Shown here: positions 33,052 through 43,066 of the stretch, piece by piece
Layout: every line of letters begins with the position of its first letter
How positions within the stretch are numbered: position 1 is the stretch's first letter
DNA from: Rhodobacter sp. NTK016B
Lineage (GTDB): Bacteria > Pseudomonadota > Alphaproteobacteria > Rhodobacterales > Rhodobacteraceae
DNA length: 64,000 bases
Assembly (NCBI RefSeq): GCF_017303295.1
Contig: NZ_JAFKOK010000017.1
Coordinates: forward strand, 60,534 to 124,533
Direction: 5' to 3'
Program-made: the position numbers and the translations under genes
The notes under the pieces: model-generated
The model's input: only the letters and a program-made list of their open reading frames with translations
Database searches by the model: none
Told to the model about the DNA's origin: nothing

Positions 33052-33767
33052 TGACCCAAGCCCTTTTCCGCGACACCCCTTACGCGCGTGACTGCACCGC
33101 CCGCGTGACCCGTATCGCCGACGATGGCGCGTTGGTGGTCGATGCCTCGGTCTTCTATCCGGCGGGTGGCGGCCAGCCCGGCGACAGCGGCACTCTGCGC
33201 TGGGATGGGGGCGAGGCGGCGATCACCGATACCCGCAAGGAAGGCGCCACCGAAGTCGCGCTGATCCTCGCCCAAGGCGCGCCCGCCCCGGCGCCGGGCA
33301 CCGAGGTCACGATGATCCTCGACTGGGACCGCCGCCACCGCCACATGCGCGTCCACACCGCGCTGCACCTGTTGTCGGTGGTGATCCCGCTGCCAGTAAC
33401 CGGCGGCGCGATCGGGGCCGAAAAAGGCCGTCTCGACTTCGACATGCCCGAGGCGCCCGAAGACAAACAGGCGCTGGAATACGCGCTCAACACGCTCATT
33501 GCCCGCGACCTCACGGTCTCGGACAACTGGATCACCGACGAGGAAATGACGGCGAACATGGATCTGGTGAAGACCATGTCGGTGAAACCGCCGATGGGTC
33601 AGGGCCGCGTGCGTCTGGTGCGCATCGGCACGACGGACGAACAGATCGACCTGCAGCCCTGCGGCGGCACCCATGTCGCCTCCACCGCCGAAATCGGCCG
33701 GGTCCGGCTGGGCAAGATCGAGAAGAAGGGCAAACAAAACCGCCGCGTGTCGCTGCATCTCGACTGA
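33051..33767 (+). CDS. Alanyl-tRNA editing protein (AlaX)
   Basis: A 238-residue free-standing editing domain related to the AlaRS C-terminal editing region. It deacylates Ser-tRNA(Ala) (or Gly-tRNA), preventing serine misincorporation. The zinc site is complete: HTALHLLS (the HxxxH pair) near residue 103 and CGGTHVAS near residue 206. FYPAGGGQPGDSG near the start matches the AlaRS-like beta barrel. It overlaps the channel stop as TGATG, so translation is coupled. Confidence 0.93.
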   Translation: MTQALFRDTPYARDCTARVTRIADDGALVVDASVFYPAGGGQPGDSGTLRWDGGEAAITDTRKEGATEVALILAQGAPAPAPGTEVTMILDWDRRHRHMRVHTALHLLSVVIPLPVTGGAIGAEKGRLDFDMPEAPEDKQALEYALNTLIARDLTVSDNWITDEEMTANMDLVKTMSVKPPMGQGRVRLVRIGTTDEQIDLQPCGGTHVASTAEIGRVRLGKIEKKGKQNRRVSLHLD

Positions 33768-33774
33768 CCCGGCC

Positions 33775-33942
33775 GTCCGCCCCCGCCCGGCCCCGGGGGA
33801 GAGGCACGCCCCTCCCCCGGACCCCCTCCGTGGATATTTAGAGATTAAAGATGGGGCGTTAGGCTTTCGTTAACCGCGCATCTTTGATCCATAAATATCC
33901 TCGGGGGGTGAGCGCGCAGCGCGAGGGGGGCAGACAGCCCCC
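33775..33942. repeat. Gene-end repeat, copy 3 (full palindromic form)
   Basis: Like copy 2, it fills a gap between convergent genes. The left arm has TGGATATTTAGAGATTAAAGATG, and the right arm (33879-33900) reads as its near inverse with AAATATCC. GC hairpins (CCCGGGGGAG/CTCCCCCGG and GGGGGGC/GCCCCCC) flank both arms. Confidence 0.72.
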
Positions 33943-33943
33943 C

Positions 33944-35287
33944 TTACCCGATCAGCCGCATCGTCGCGCGCCGGGCGCTTTGTGCCAGCGCCGCTTCGTC
34001 CAGCGTCGTGATGCGTCCGTCGCGCACAACCGCGCGCCCCTCGACCAGCAGGTGTCGCACGCGGTGGGGACCGCATAGCACCAGCGCCGCGACCGGGTCC
34101 CAGGATCCCGCCGCCGCCAGCGCGCGCAGGTCCCAGATCGCCAGATCGGCGCGTTTGCCGGGTTCGATAGACCCCAGCTCTTCCGCCCGTCCCAGCACCG
34201 TGGCGCCCCCCAGCGTGGCGATTTCCAGCGCCTCGCGTGCCGACATCGCATCCGCGCCGTTGGCCACGCGCTGCATCAGCATCGCCTGCCGCGCTTCGCC
34301 GATCAGATCGCCCGCGTCGTTCGAGGCCGAGCCGTCCACGCCCAGCCCCAGCGGCACGCCCGCATCGCGCATCGCCCGCACCGGCGCGATGCCCGATCCC
34401 AGTCGGCAATTCGAGCAGGGACAATGCGCGACGCCGGTTTTCGTATGGGCGAAGAGCGCGATTTCGGCGGCGTCGAGCTTCACGCAATGCGCGTGCCAGA
34501 CATCGGGCCCGGTCCAGCCGAGATCCTCGGCATATTGCCCCGGCCGCACGCCGAACTGCGCGAGCGAATAGGCGATATCCTCGTCATTTTCGGCCAGATG
34601 GGTATGCAGCATCACCCCCTTGTCGCGCGCCAGCAGGGCCGCGTCGCGCATCAGCTCGCGCGAGACCGAGAAGGGCGAACAGGGCGCCAGCGCCACGCGG
34701 GTCATCGCGCCGGGCGACGGGTCGTGGAAGGCGTCGATGACGCGGATACTGTCGTTGAGGATCGCGGTTTCATCCTCGACCAGCGCATCGGGCGGCAGGC
34801 CGCCCTTCGATTCGCCGATCGACATCGCGCCCCGCGTGGCGTGAAAGCGCAGCCCCAGTTCGCGCGCGGCATGGATCGTGTCGTCGAGCCGCGATCCGTT
34901 GGGATAGAGATACAGGTGATCGGACGACATCGTGCACCCCGACAGCGCCAGTTCGGCAAGACCCAGCTGGGTCGAGACATGCATGTCCTCGGGCATGTAG
35001 CGCGCCCAGATCGGGTAGAGCGTCTTGAGCCATCCGAACAGCAGCGCGTCCTGCCCGCCCGGCACGGCGCGGGTGAGCGACTGGTAGAGATGGTGATGGG
35101 TGTTGACGAGACCGGGCGTGACCACGCAGCCCGAAGCGTCGATCACCTCGGCATTGGGCGCGGTCAGCCCCGGCCCCATCTGCTTGATCGCGCCGTTCTC
35201 GATCAGCACCGAGGCTCCGGCGAGTTCGCGCCGCGTGCCGTCCATGGTGACGACGATCTCGGCGTTGCGGATCAGGATCTGGGGCAT
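33944..35287 (-). CDS. 8-oxoguanine deaminase (amidohydrolase)
   Basis: A 447-residue cytosine-deaminase-like amidohydrolase. The metal site is intact: VVTPGLVNTHHHLYQ (HxH, about 60), MLHTHLAEN (about 230), VWHAHCVKLD (about 265) and LGVDGSASND (Asp, about 315). Its closest described type is 8-oxoguanine deaminase, which yields uric acid; the SQTRGAMSIGESKGGLPPD-like loop of that group is visible as ATRGAMSIGES. Its place at the end of a urate catabolic operon supports this. Guanine deaminase or an s-triazine hydrolase-like activity is a weaker alternative. Confidence 0.82.
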   Translation of the reverse strand: MPQILIRNAEIVVTMDGTRRELAGASVLIENGAIKQMGPGLTAPNAEVIDASGCVVTPGLVNTHHHLYQSLTRAVPGGQDALLFGWLKTLYPIWARYMPEDMHVSTQLGLAELALSGCTMSSDHLYLYPNGSRLDDTIHAARELGLRFHATRGAMSIGESKGGLPPDALVEDETAILNDSIRVIDAFHDPSPGAMTRVALAPCSPFSVSRELMRDAALLARDKGVMLHTHLAENDEDIAYSLAQFGVRPGQYAEDLGWTGPDVWHAHCVKLDAAEIALFAHTKTGVAHCPCSNCRLGSGIAPVRAMRDAGVPLGLGVDGSASNDAGDLIGEARQAMLMQRVANGADAMSAREALEIATLGGATVLGRAEELGSIEPGKRADLAIWDLRALAAAGSWDPVAALVLCGPHRVRHLLVEGRAVVRDGRITTLDEAALAQSARRATMRLIG

Positions 35288-35338
35288 GGAACCTCCGTGA
35301 GGGTGCGCGCGCGCCCCGATTGAGGACGCGCGCCGGTT

Positions 35339-36742
35339 TCAGCGCTTGTGGCCGGACATGCCGCCCGAGATCTCATCGGTCGAGACCTCGGACAGCGTGT
35401 CGGGCAGCGCGAGGTTGAGGATGATGGCGATCGCGGCGGCGGGCAGCAGGCCCGAGGTCAGCAGGATCTGCAGGACGCGCGGCAGGTGTTGCAGCGCATC
35501 GGGTTGCAATTGCAGCCCCAGACTGACCGACAGGGCCACAGCGAAGATGACCATGTTGCGGCGGTTCCAGTCGACATCGGCCAGCATCGAGATCCCCGAG
35601 GCGCAGACCATGCCGAACATCACGATCACGCCGCCGCCCAGCACATTGATCGGCACGGTGTTGATGAGCGCACCCACCTTCGGCACCAGCCCGCACAGGA
35701 TGAGGAACAGCGCCCCGAAGGTCACGACATGGCGGCTCATCACGCCGGTGATGGCGATCAGGCCCACATTCTGGCTGAACGAGGTATTGGGCAGCGCACC
35801 GAACAGACCGCCCAGCGCGGTGCCCGCGCCGTCGGCAAAGGTCGCGCCCTGGATCTCGCGGTCGGTGGCCTCGCGCCCTGCGCCGCCCTTGGTGATGCCC
35901 GAGACGTCGCCGACCGTCTCGATGGCCGAAATGACCGCCATGAAGCACATGCCGACGATCACCGCCCAGTTGATCTGGAAGCCGAAATGGAAGGGCGTGG
36001 GGACCATGAACCAGCCGGCACGATCAAGCGCGCCGAAATTGACCTGCCCCATCACATAGGCGACGACATAGCCGCAGATAATGCCGATCAGCACCGAGGC
36101 GACCGAGGTGAATCCGCGGGTAAAGAACTTGATCCCCAGCGTGACGAAGACCACGACCAGCGCCGGCACCCACATCGCCAGCGCGCCGAACGCGTCGGTG
36201 CCGATAAGCGGCACGCCGCCCGCCGCGTATTGGATACCCACCCGCACCAGCGACAGGCCGATCATCAGCACGATCAGCCCGGTCACGAGGGGCGGCAGGG
36301 CGAAACGCAGCTTGCCGATGAAGAAACCAAGGCAGAAATGGAAGATCCCGCCCACCACGATGCCGGTGGTAAGGCCCGCAAGCCCCGCCGTGCCCAGCCC
36401 CGCCACGGCGGGGATCATGATCGGGATGAAGGCAAAGGACGTGCCCTGCACGATCGGCAGCTTCGCCCCCACGGGCCCGAGGCCGATGGTCTGGAAGAGC
36501 GTGGCGATGCCCGCAAACAGCATGCACATCTGGATCATGTAGGTCATGTCGGGGAAGCCCAGCGCCCCCTGATCCGAGCCAAAACCGATCCCCGCCGCGC
36601 CCGCGACGATGATCGCGGGGGTCACATTGGCCACGAACATCGCCAGAACGTGCTGGATCCCCAGTGGAATGGCGACGCCCAGAGGCGGCGTGTAATTCGG
36701 ATCCCTGAGCTGTTCGGGCGTACCGATCGTCTGTGAAGCCAT
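35339..36742 (-). CDS. NCS2 uracil-xanthine/urate permease
   Basis: A 467-residue NCS2 (nucleobase:cation symporter-2) transporter with about 14 membrane helices. IPLGIQHVLAMFVANVTP is the first-helix signature and LPIVQGTSFAFIPIM the QxSFA loop. AVISAIETVGDVSGITKG (family glutamate motif) and GLFGALPNTSFSQNVGLIAITGV are diagnostic. The position among purine genes suggests uptake of urate, xanthine or 8-oxoguanine. Confidence 0.9.
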   Translation of the reverse strand: MASQTIGTPEQLRDPNYTPPLGVAIPLGIQHVLAMFVANVTPAIIVAGAAGIGFGSDQGALGFPDMTYMIQMCMLFAGIATLFQTIGLGPVGAKLPIVQGTSFAFIPIMIPAVAGLGTAGLAGLTTGIVVGGIFHFCLGFFIGKLRFALPPLVTGLIVLMIGLSLVRVGIQYAAGGVPLIGTDAFGALAMWVPALVVVFVTLGIKFFTRGFTSVASVLIGIICGYVVAYVMGQVNFGALDRAGWFMVPTPFHFGFQINWAVIVGMCFMAVISAIETVGDVSGITKGGAGREATDREIQGATFADGAGTALGGLFGALPNTSFSQNVGLIAITGVMSRHVVTFGALFLILCGLVPKVGALINTVPINVLGGGVIVMFGMVCASGISMLADVDWNRRNMVIFAVALSVSLGLQLQPDALQHLPRVLQILLTSGLLPAAAIAIILNLALPDTLSEVSTDEISGGMSGHKR

Positions 36743-36846
36743 CTGTCCGTTTCCCTTGGGGGGAGTGTTGATTCTTCGCGCCGTCTCCGCGCCCTCCCCC
36801 GGGGAAGCGGTCCGGTTAAGCTCCGGGCCGGGCCCGGAATATCGGG

Positions 36847-36881
36847 CCGGGCGCCGCGCGGCGTGCCCGCCCGGCGCCCGG
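36847..36881 (-). terminator. GC hairpin after allA
   Basis: CCGGGCGCCG pairs with CGGCGCCCGG around a 15-base loop ending three bases before the allA stop codon end. No T-run follows, so it may attenuate transcription into the permease gene or stabilise the mRNA. Confidence 0.4.
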
Positions 36882-36883
36882 TC

Positions 36884-37375
36884 TCAGTCGCGGCCCACGC
36901 GGTAGGGTTCGGTGAACCAGTGTTCGTGCAGATTGGGCGTCGAGCCGATACGGTCGACGACAGCGAACAGACCCGGCGCCGAAAGCGGGGTCAGAACCCC
37001 GTGCCAGGTCCCCCGGTGAAAATTGATCCCCTGCGCCCCGTCGGTCAGGAAGGCGCGCGGCTGTCCCGGCGTGCCGTCGTGATCGGGCGCGACGATGACC
37101 AGAAACGGGTTCTGGTGCAGCGGAAGGAAAGCCTGACTGCCCTCGGGGTGACGCTCGACCATGTCGAGCCGGTAGGGCAGCGCGCGCGGCTCGGCGTTGA
37201 AGACAGAAATTCCTGCCCGCCCCTGAGGGCCGAAATCGAGCTGCGCGCGGTCGTGAAAGCGCCCGCAAAGGCCCTGATTGATGATCTTGTCGGGCGCACC
37301 CGTGGCCGCGAGGACGTCGCCGAAGGGCGCGAAGGCCCGGGCCGTGAGGGGCTGGATGCGGATCGTCTCGGTCAT
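36884..37375 (-). CDS. allA: Ureidoglycolate lyase
   Basis: A 163-residue cupin-like enzyme that splits ureidoglycolate to glyoxylate and urea, the last step of allantoin breakdown. The signatures are PLTARAFAPFGDVLAATG, NQGLCGRFHDRA, MVERHPEGSQAFLPL and GINFHRGTWHGVLTPL. The ATG at 37375 matches the usual short N-terminus. It is separated from allE by a gene-end repeat, yet reads in the same direction. Confidence 0.92.
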   Translation of the reverse strand: MTETIRIQPLTARAFAPFGDVLAATGAPDKIINQGLCGRFHDRAQLDFGPQGRAGISVFNAEPRALPYRLDMVERHPEGSQAFLPLHQNPFLVIVAPDHDGTPGQPRAFLTDGAQGINFHRGTWHGVLTPLSAPGLFAVVDRIGSTPNLHEHWFTEPYRVGRD

Positions 37376-37401
37376 GCAAGCCTGTGCGCTGGTGGCGGGC
37401 C

Positions 37402-37454
37402 CCGGGGGTTTCACACCCCCGGACCCCCGTGGAGTATTTGCGACAAAGTGAAAG
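37402..37454 (+). repeat. Gene-end repeat, copy 4 (single arm, inside the purine operon)
   Basis: CCGGGGGTTTCACACCCCCGG is a hairpin with seven G/C pairs, followed by GTGGAGTATTTGCGACAAAGTGAAAG. It is the GAGTATTT / CAAAGTGAAAG subtype. It lies between allE and allA, which run on the opposite strand to the repeat, so it could reduce read-through. Confidence 0.65.
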
Positions 37455-37463
37455 GGGCGCGGC

Positions 37464-38302
<839 letters not shown>

Positions 38303-38306
<4 letters not shown>

Positions 38307-39715
38307 GGCAGCAGATCCATCAGACGGATTTCGGCGATCCGCTCGACCTGACGGCAGGCGGTGGCGAACTCGGTGTCGGTATCGTTGGCGATGCGCGTAT
38401 CGAAAGCCTGCATGATCGAGGCCTTGGTGTTGTCGCGGACCGCGATGATGAAGGGGAAGCCGTGTTTCCCGACATAGGCGTCGTTGCGCGCCTGAAAGGC
38501 CGCGCGCTCATCATCGGTGAGCGCATCGAGCCCGGCGCTGGATTGCTCGTTCGAGGATTCCGCCGTCAGGCGTCTGGCCTGCGCGAGTTTGCCTGCGAGA
38601 TCCGGATGCGCCTTGAGAACGCCCAGCCGTTCTTCCCGCGTGGCCGAGCGGAACATGCGCGCGAGTGCGTTGTGCAGGCCTGCGGCGGTATCATGGGCGG
38701 GGCCGAGTTCAAGCTGCCAGGCGCGGTCGGCGATCCAGGGCGAATGTTCGAAGATCGAGCCATAGCGCGCGACAAAGGTCTCGCGGTCCATGCGCGAGGG
38801 GCGCTCGTAGCGCGTATGCGGATAGGTTTGGGCCCAGAAATCGGCGATCTGCGAGCGGGTGGCGAACCATGCCTCGCCCTTTTCGGCCACGTGGTCGAGG
38901 AAACGGATCAGCCCGGCCAGTTTGCCTGGACGTCCGATCAGACGGCAATGCAGCCCGACCGAGAACATGCGCCCGCCCTCAGCCAGCAAGGTCTCGTAGC
39001 TGTCGATAAGGTACTGGCCGAAATCATGCCCCGTGACCCAGCCGGGCGCGGTGGCGAAACGCATGTCGTTGGCTTCGAGCGTATAGGGAATGACCAGCTG
39101 GTCGCGCTCGCCCACTTCCAGCCAATAAGGCAGATCGTCGTCATAGGTGTCCGAGATCCAGTCGAGCGCGCCGGTCCCGGCGGTCAGCGCCACGGTGTTG
39201 ACCGAACAGCGCCCGGTATACCAGCCGCGCGGCGGCTCTCCCACGACCTCGGCATGAAGCCGCAGCGCCTCGGCGATCTGCGCGCGCTCTTCGGCCTCGG
39301 GCATGTCGCGGTGCTCGACCCATTTCAGCCCGTGGCTGGCGATGTCCCAGCCCGCGTCCTTCATCGCCTTGACCTGCTCGGGCGAACGGGCCAGCGCGGT
39401 GGCCACGCCGTAGATCGTCAGCGGCAGGGCGCGTTCGGTGAACAGGCGGTGCAGGCGCCAGAACCCGGCGCGGGCGCCGTATTCATAGATCGAATCCATG
39501 TTCCAGTGGCGCTGACCCGGCCACGGCGCGGCGCCGGCGATGTCGGACAGGAAGGCTTCGGACTGGCCGTCGCCATGCAGGATGTGGTTCTCGCCACCCT
39601 CTTCATAATTCAGCACGAGGCTGATCGCCACGCGCGCGCCGCCGGGCCAGACGACGCGCGGCGCGCGGGGGCCGTAGCCGATCATGTTGCGGGGATAGCG
39701 GGGGGCGTCGGTCAC
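38303..39715 (-). CDS. puuE: Fused allantoinase PuuE and OHCU decarboxylase UraD
   Basis: A 470-residue two-domain enzyme. Residues about 1-305 are the metal-independent PuuE allantoinase (NodB-like polysaccharide deacetylase fold; AISLVLNYEEGGE, HGLKWVEHRDM, and WYTGRCSVNTV are PuuE blocks). Residues about 308-468 are OHCU decarboxylase (AHPDLAGKLAQARRL, SSNEQSSAGLDAL, FPFIIAVR). Thus one chain decarboxylates OHCU to (S)-allantoin and then hydrolyses it to allantoate. The order of domains does not follow the reaction order. The fusion is known in some bacteria. It is the first gene of the operon. Confidence 0.94.
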
Positions 39716-39871
39716 GGGGGTGTCCTTGAAACGAAGAGGCGTCGATCATCAACCTAGCCAAAAAAATCGGCGCGTTTATCAAAATATCCCGAAAAGACCT
39801 TTGCCCGCGCAGCGGACTGGCTTTTGCGCGCGCAGCAGGCACAATGGCCGGGCAGCGAACAGGAGACCATC
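39716..39871. promoter_or_regulatory. Divergent promoter region of the purine operon and uraH
   Basis: A 156-bp gap, AT-rich in its middle (about 39755-39800), between the divergent puuE-uraD and uraH genes. It must hold the promoter of the five-gene operon. I see no clear palindrome or strong consensus. A LysR regulator nearby is the best candidate to act here. Confidence 0.35.
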
Positions 39872-40228
39872 ATGCCCGGCTATCTGACCACCCATGTCCT
39901 CGATACGGCGCGCGGCCTGCCGGCCGAGGGGATTCGCATCGCTCTGTACCGGGTGAGCGGCAATTCGCACAAGAAAATCGCCGAGACGGTGACCAATGAC
40001 GACGGACGCAGCGATGCGCCGATCCTGCCGCAGGACATGTTCAAGCCCGGCACCTACGAGCTGATCTTCTTTTGCGGGGATTACCTGCGCGCGACCGGAC
40101 AGGCGGGGGACGACCCGCTGTTTCTGGATCAGGTGCCGATCCGTTTCGGCATGAACGACGCGGAGGCGCATTACCACGTGCCGCTGCTGCTGTCGCCGTA
40201 CGGCTATTCGACCTATCGCGGCAGTTGA
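39872..40228 (+). CDS. uraH: 5-hydroxyisourate hydrolase
   Basis: A 118-residue transthyretin-like protein (TRP) that hydrolyses 5-hydroxyisourate to OHCU. The family marks are [16 protein letters not shown] (N-terminal His), [12 protein letters not shown] and the C-terminal [19 protein letters not shown] with the YRGS end required for activity. The ATG at 39872 with AGGAG upstream starts the conserved core. It is divergent from the main operon. Confidence 0.95.
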   Translation: MPGYLTTHVLDTARGLPAEGIRIALYRVSGNSHKKIAETVTNDDGRSDAPILPQDMFKPGTYELIFFCGDYLRATGQAGDDPLFLDQVPIRFGMNDAEAHYHVPLLLSPYGYSTYRGS

Positions 40229-40249
40229 GGCCCGCTTGCTGGCGCGGCG

Positions 40250-41068
40250 TCAGCCAGTTGCGCTGCGGCTCTGGCCCATGCGCGCCTCATCCAGCTGCCA
40301 GCCGCCGGGCGCGAAGGACCAGCGTTCGGGTCGATGTGGTACGAAGCGCGCACCGTCGGCGACATGGCGGGTGATGGTGACGCAGTCGGGGCCGGTATCG
40401 AGGGTCAGGAACAGATTGTCCTCGCCCCGCCGCCGGGTCGACAGCGAGGTGCCGTTTTGCACGAACAGCACCTCGGGCGCATCGGTGAAGGGGCCGATAT
40501 AGCTGACATGGACATGGCCCGACAGCACGATCCGCGCGCCCATCCCCGGCAGCGCCGCCAGAAGCCGCCCTGCCCCGACCATCAGCGCATCGACATTCAG
40601 CGCGGCGTGTTCGAGCGGATGGTGCATCACCGCGATGCACAGCCGGTCGCCGGCATTGTCGAAGCCCCGGCGCAGATGCTCGATCTGACCCGGGTCGATC
40701 TCGCCCCGTTTCCAGTGCATGCGGTGGGCCGTGTTGATCCCGGCCAGCGCGGTGGTGTCGTTGCGCCAGACGGGTTCGGTCGGCCCCTGCGTCACGCGCC
40801 GGAAGCGGCGGTAGCCATCGGTGAAGCGTAATACCGGGTTCCAGTGCGGCAGGTCGTGATTGCCGGGCACGCAAAGCTGCGGACCGGGCAGGCAGTCGAG
40901 CAGCGCGCGCGCCTTGGAGAACTGACCGCAGGTTCCCCGCTGTGCCAGATCGCCCGAGATCACCACAAGATCGGGTTCGGCGGCCTCGACCGCATCACAG
41001 AGCGCGTCGATAAGCGCGGGTTCATGGGCGCCGAAATGCAGGTCGGACAAATGCGCGATGCGCGTCAT
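40250..41068 (-). CDS. Metallophosphoesterase (calcineurin-like)
   Basis: A 272-residue binuclear-metal phosphoesterase. The blocks are RIAHLSDLHFGAH (D-x-H), LVVISGDLAQRG (GD), CVPGNHDLPHW (GNHD), MHHPLEH and VLSGHVHVSYIG (GHxH). All are intact. It is of the cAMP/UDP-diacylglucosamine-hydrolase-like group, but the substrate is unknown. Its start overlaps the stop of the lipid kinase gene (ATGA). Lipid kinase plus phosphoesterase could mean lipid phosphate turnover. Confidence 0.87.
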   Translation of the reverse strand: MTRIAHLSDLHFGAHEPALIDALCDAVEAAEPDLVVISGDLAQRGTCGQFSKARALLDCLPGPQLCVPGNHDLPHWNPVLRFTDGYRRFRRVTQGPTEPVWRNDTTALAGINTAHRMHWKRGEIDPGQIEHLRRGFDNAGDRLCIAVMHHPLEHAALNVDALMVGAGRLLAALPGMGARIVLSGHVHVSYIGPFTDAPEVLFVQNGTSLSTRRRGEDNLFLTLDTGPDCVTITRHVADGARFVPHRPERWSFAPGGWQLDEARMGQSRSATG

Positions 41069-41997
41069 GCGGAAACCCGGTCTTCCGGGTTCGGTACGAT
41101 AATGCTGAGCGCGTCGTCGTGGATCTTGAAGGTCAGCGGCGAGGGCATGCGCTGCTTCTCGCCATCATACGCGACATAAGGCCGGGGCTGGCGGGTTTCG
41201 ATGACCAGCTCGCGCGTTGAAAGCAGCTCGATATCGCGCCCCGCCTTCATCGTGCCCATCGCCAGCCGCAGCGCCAGTTTCAGCATCTGCCAGCGCGACC
41301 CGTGGCGGGCGACGAAGACCGCGAATTCGTCATTGGCGATCGCATCCGAGCCTTCGAGCCCGAAATACCCCAGCTGGTAGGCCGAGCGCGCGACGAAGAC
41401 GAGCGGCGAGCGCAGCCGCCGCTCGACCCCGCCCGAGGTGGTGATATGCATCGCATGCGGGCGTTGGAAGCGGTAGATCGTGCGGATCAGCGACAGATGC
41501 GCCAGAAAGCGCCAGCGGCCCCAGCGGTTATAGACATCCTCGCGCGCTCTCAGCGCGGCGGGATACAGACCCAGCGAGGCATTGTTCAGGAACACCGTGC
41601 CATTGACCGTGCCCACCGAAATCTTGTGCGGGCGCCCCTTCAGGATCGCCGCCGCCGCCGGGCCGGGTTCCTGCGGCAGGCCGAGGCCGCGAGCGAAATA
41701 GTTGAACGTGCCCAGCGGCAGCACGCCCATATGCGCCTGCGCGCCGACCATGGCCTGCGCTACGCCCATCACCGTGCCGTCGCCACCGGCCGCGACGATC
41801 ACCTTGAACCCGTCGGCGATGGCGGATTTCACCTCGTCCTGCAGGCCGCCGTCGCGCGACCAGCGGCGCAGCTGCGCGCCGGGGCCCAAAGCCTCCATCG
41901 CGTGATCGATGGCCTGTGCATCCTTGCTGTTTCGGCCCGATTTCGGGTTCGCAACGACGCAGATGTCGCTGCTCTTGATCTCATCGGTCTTGAGCAT
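41065..41997 (-). CDS. Diacylglycerol-kinase-family lipid kinase
   Basis: A 310-residue member of the DAGK catalytic family (YegS-like). VVANPKSGRNSKDAQ opens the ATP domain, VIVAAGGDGTVMGVAQAM is the GGDGT nucleotide motif, and MGVLPLGTFNYFARGLGLP the PLGTxNxxA substrate loop. The C-terminal beta domain contains DGEKQ. It could phosphorylate diacylglycerol or a related lipid. Its 5' end overlaps the LysR stop by 17 bases, so it is coupled to LysR on one side and to the phosphoesterase on the other. Confidence 0.88.
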   Translation of the reverse strand: MLKTDEIKSSDICVVANPKSGRNSKDAQAIDHAMEALGPGAQLRRWSRDGGLQDEVKSAIADGFKVIVAAGGDGTVMGVAQAMVGAQAHMGVLPLGTFNYFARGLGLPQEPGPAAAAILKGRPHKISVGTVNGTVFLNNASLGLYPAALRAREDVYNRWGRWRFLAHLSLIRTIYRFQRPHAMHITTSGGVERRLRSPLVFVARSAYQLGYFGLEGSDAIANDEFAVFVARHGSRWQMLKLALRLAMGTMKAGRDIELLSTRELVIETRQPRPYVAYDGEKQRMPSPLTFKIHDDALSIIVPNPEDRVSA

Positions 41998-42970
41998 TGC
42001 GCTCTGCAGCCTCCATAGCCGGCATCTTCGGGCCATCCGATCCGGGAAGATCGAGCCCCTGCACCTGCGCCGCCATATCGGCACGGATACGGCCGACGAT
42101 GAAATCGGCAAACAACCGCACCTTCGGATCGCGGAGCCGCCGATGCGGCGTGAGCAGGCTCAGCGTGACGGGCAAGGGCGGTGTCGCGCGCGCCACCGGC
42201 ACCAGAGCGCCCGTCCGCAAGTAAGCGCCCACCTCGAAGACCGGTTTCATCACGACGCCGTGACCGGCCAGCGCCCAGTCGGTCAGCACGTCGCCATCGT
42301 CGGATTCGAACGGGCCCGAGATCTCGTAGCTCTGCTCGCCCTGCGGGGTCCGCAGGGTCCAGCGAAATTCCTTGGCACCCGGATAGCGCAGGTTCAGGCA
42401 ATCATGCCCGTCGCGCACAAGCGCCGCGCCATCCTGCGGCAGGCCGCGCCGGGCGATGTATTCGGGCGAGGCACATAAAAGCCGGGGACATTCGGCGATC
42501 ACCCGCATTTTCAGCGCGCTGTCTTCCAGCCGCCCCAGATGCAGAACCGCGTCGAGCCCCTCGGCGGTGACGTCGATGATCCGGTCCGACAACCGCAGCC
42601 GCAGATCGATCAGCGGGTAGTCGGCCTTGAACGCCGGCACGAACGGCCCCAGAAGCCGCCGCCCCACGCCCAGAGGCGCGCCTACATACAACACCCCGCG
42701 CGGGTTTTGCGTGGCGTCGGCGACCGCCGCTTCGGCCTCTTCGATGGCCTGCAGGATGCCCTGCGCGCCATCGTAGAAAAGCCGCCCGTTCTCGGTCGGC
42801 TGCAGCTTGCGCGTGGTCCGGTTGAATAGCCGCACGCCGAGATGTTTCTCAAGCTCGCTGATCCGCCCCGACGCCACGGCAGGCGACGTGCGCTGATCGC
42901 GCGCGGCGGCGGACATGCTGCCCAAATCGTAGACACGCACGAACATACGGATCATGTTGACATAGGACAT
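41981..42970 (-). CDS. LysR family transcriptional regulator
   Basis: A 329-residue LysR protein. The N-terminal HTH is at residues 1-60 (MIRMFVRVYDLGSMSAAARD, then SPAVASGRISELEKHLGVRLF). The ligand-binding domain follows (about 92-290) with YVGAPLGVGRRLLGPF. The C-terminal tail is long. It is divergent from puuD, so urate or a derivative may be the inducer. It also leads an overlapping three-gene unit with the lipid kinase and phosphoesterase. Confidence 0.87.
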   Translation of the reverse strand: MSYVNMIRMFVRVYDLGSMSAAARDQRTSPAVASGRISELEKHLGVRLFNRTTRKLQPTENGRLFYDGAQGILQAIEEAEAAVADATQNPRGVLYVGAPLGVGRRLLGPFVPAFKADYPLIDLRLRLSDRIIDVTAEGLDAVLHLGRLEDSALKMRVIAECPRLLCASPEYIARRGLPQDGAALVRDGHDCLNLRYPGAKEFRWTLRTPQGEQSYEISGPFESDDGDVLTDWALAGHGVVMKPVFEVGAYLRTGALVPVARATPPLPVTLSLLTPHRRLRDPKVRLFADFIVGRIRADMAAQVQGLDLPGSDGPKMPAMEAAERNAQDR

Positions 42971-43000
42971 TTTCAGCCCCCGCTTGAAAGTCCTCAGAGA

Positions 43001-43019
43001 TTTGACGGATTATCAGAAA
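43001..43019. promoter_or_regulatory. Candidate LysR-type site between LysR gene and puuD
   Basis: TTTGACGGATTATCAGAAA is a partly symmetrical AT-rich block in the 96-bp divergent gap, with TTGA and TCAG arms seven bases apart. It resembles the LysR pattern T-N11-A, but the match is weak. Confidence 0.3.
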
Positions 43020-43066
43020 GACACAGGCCGGTATAGCCTGCGCGCAAACCACAAGGGGACACCGGA

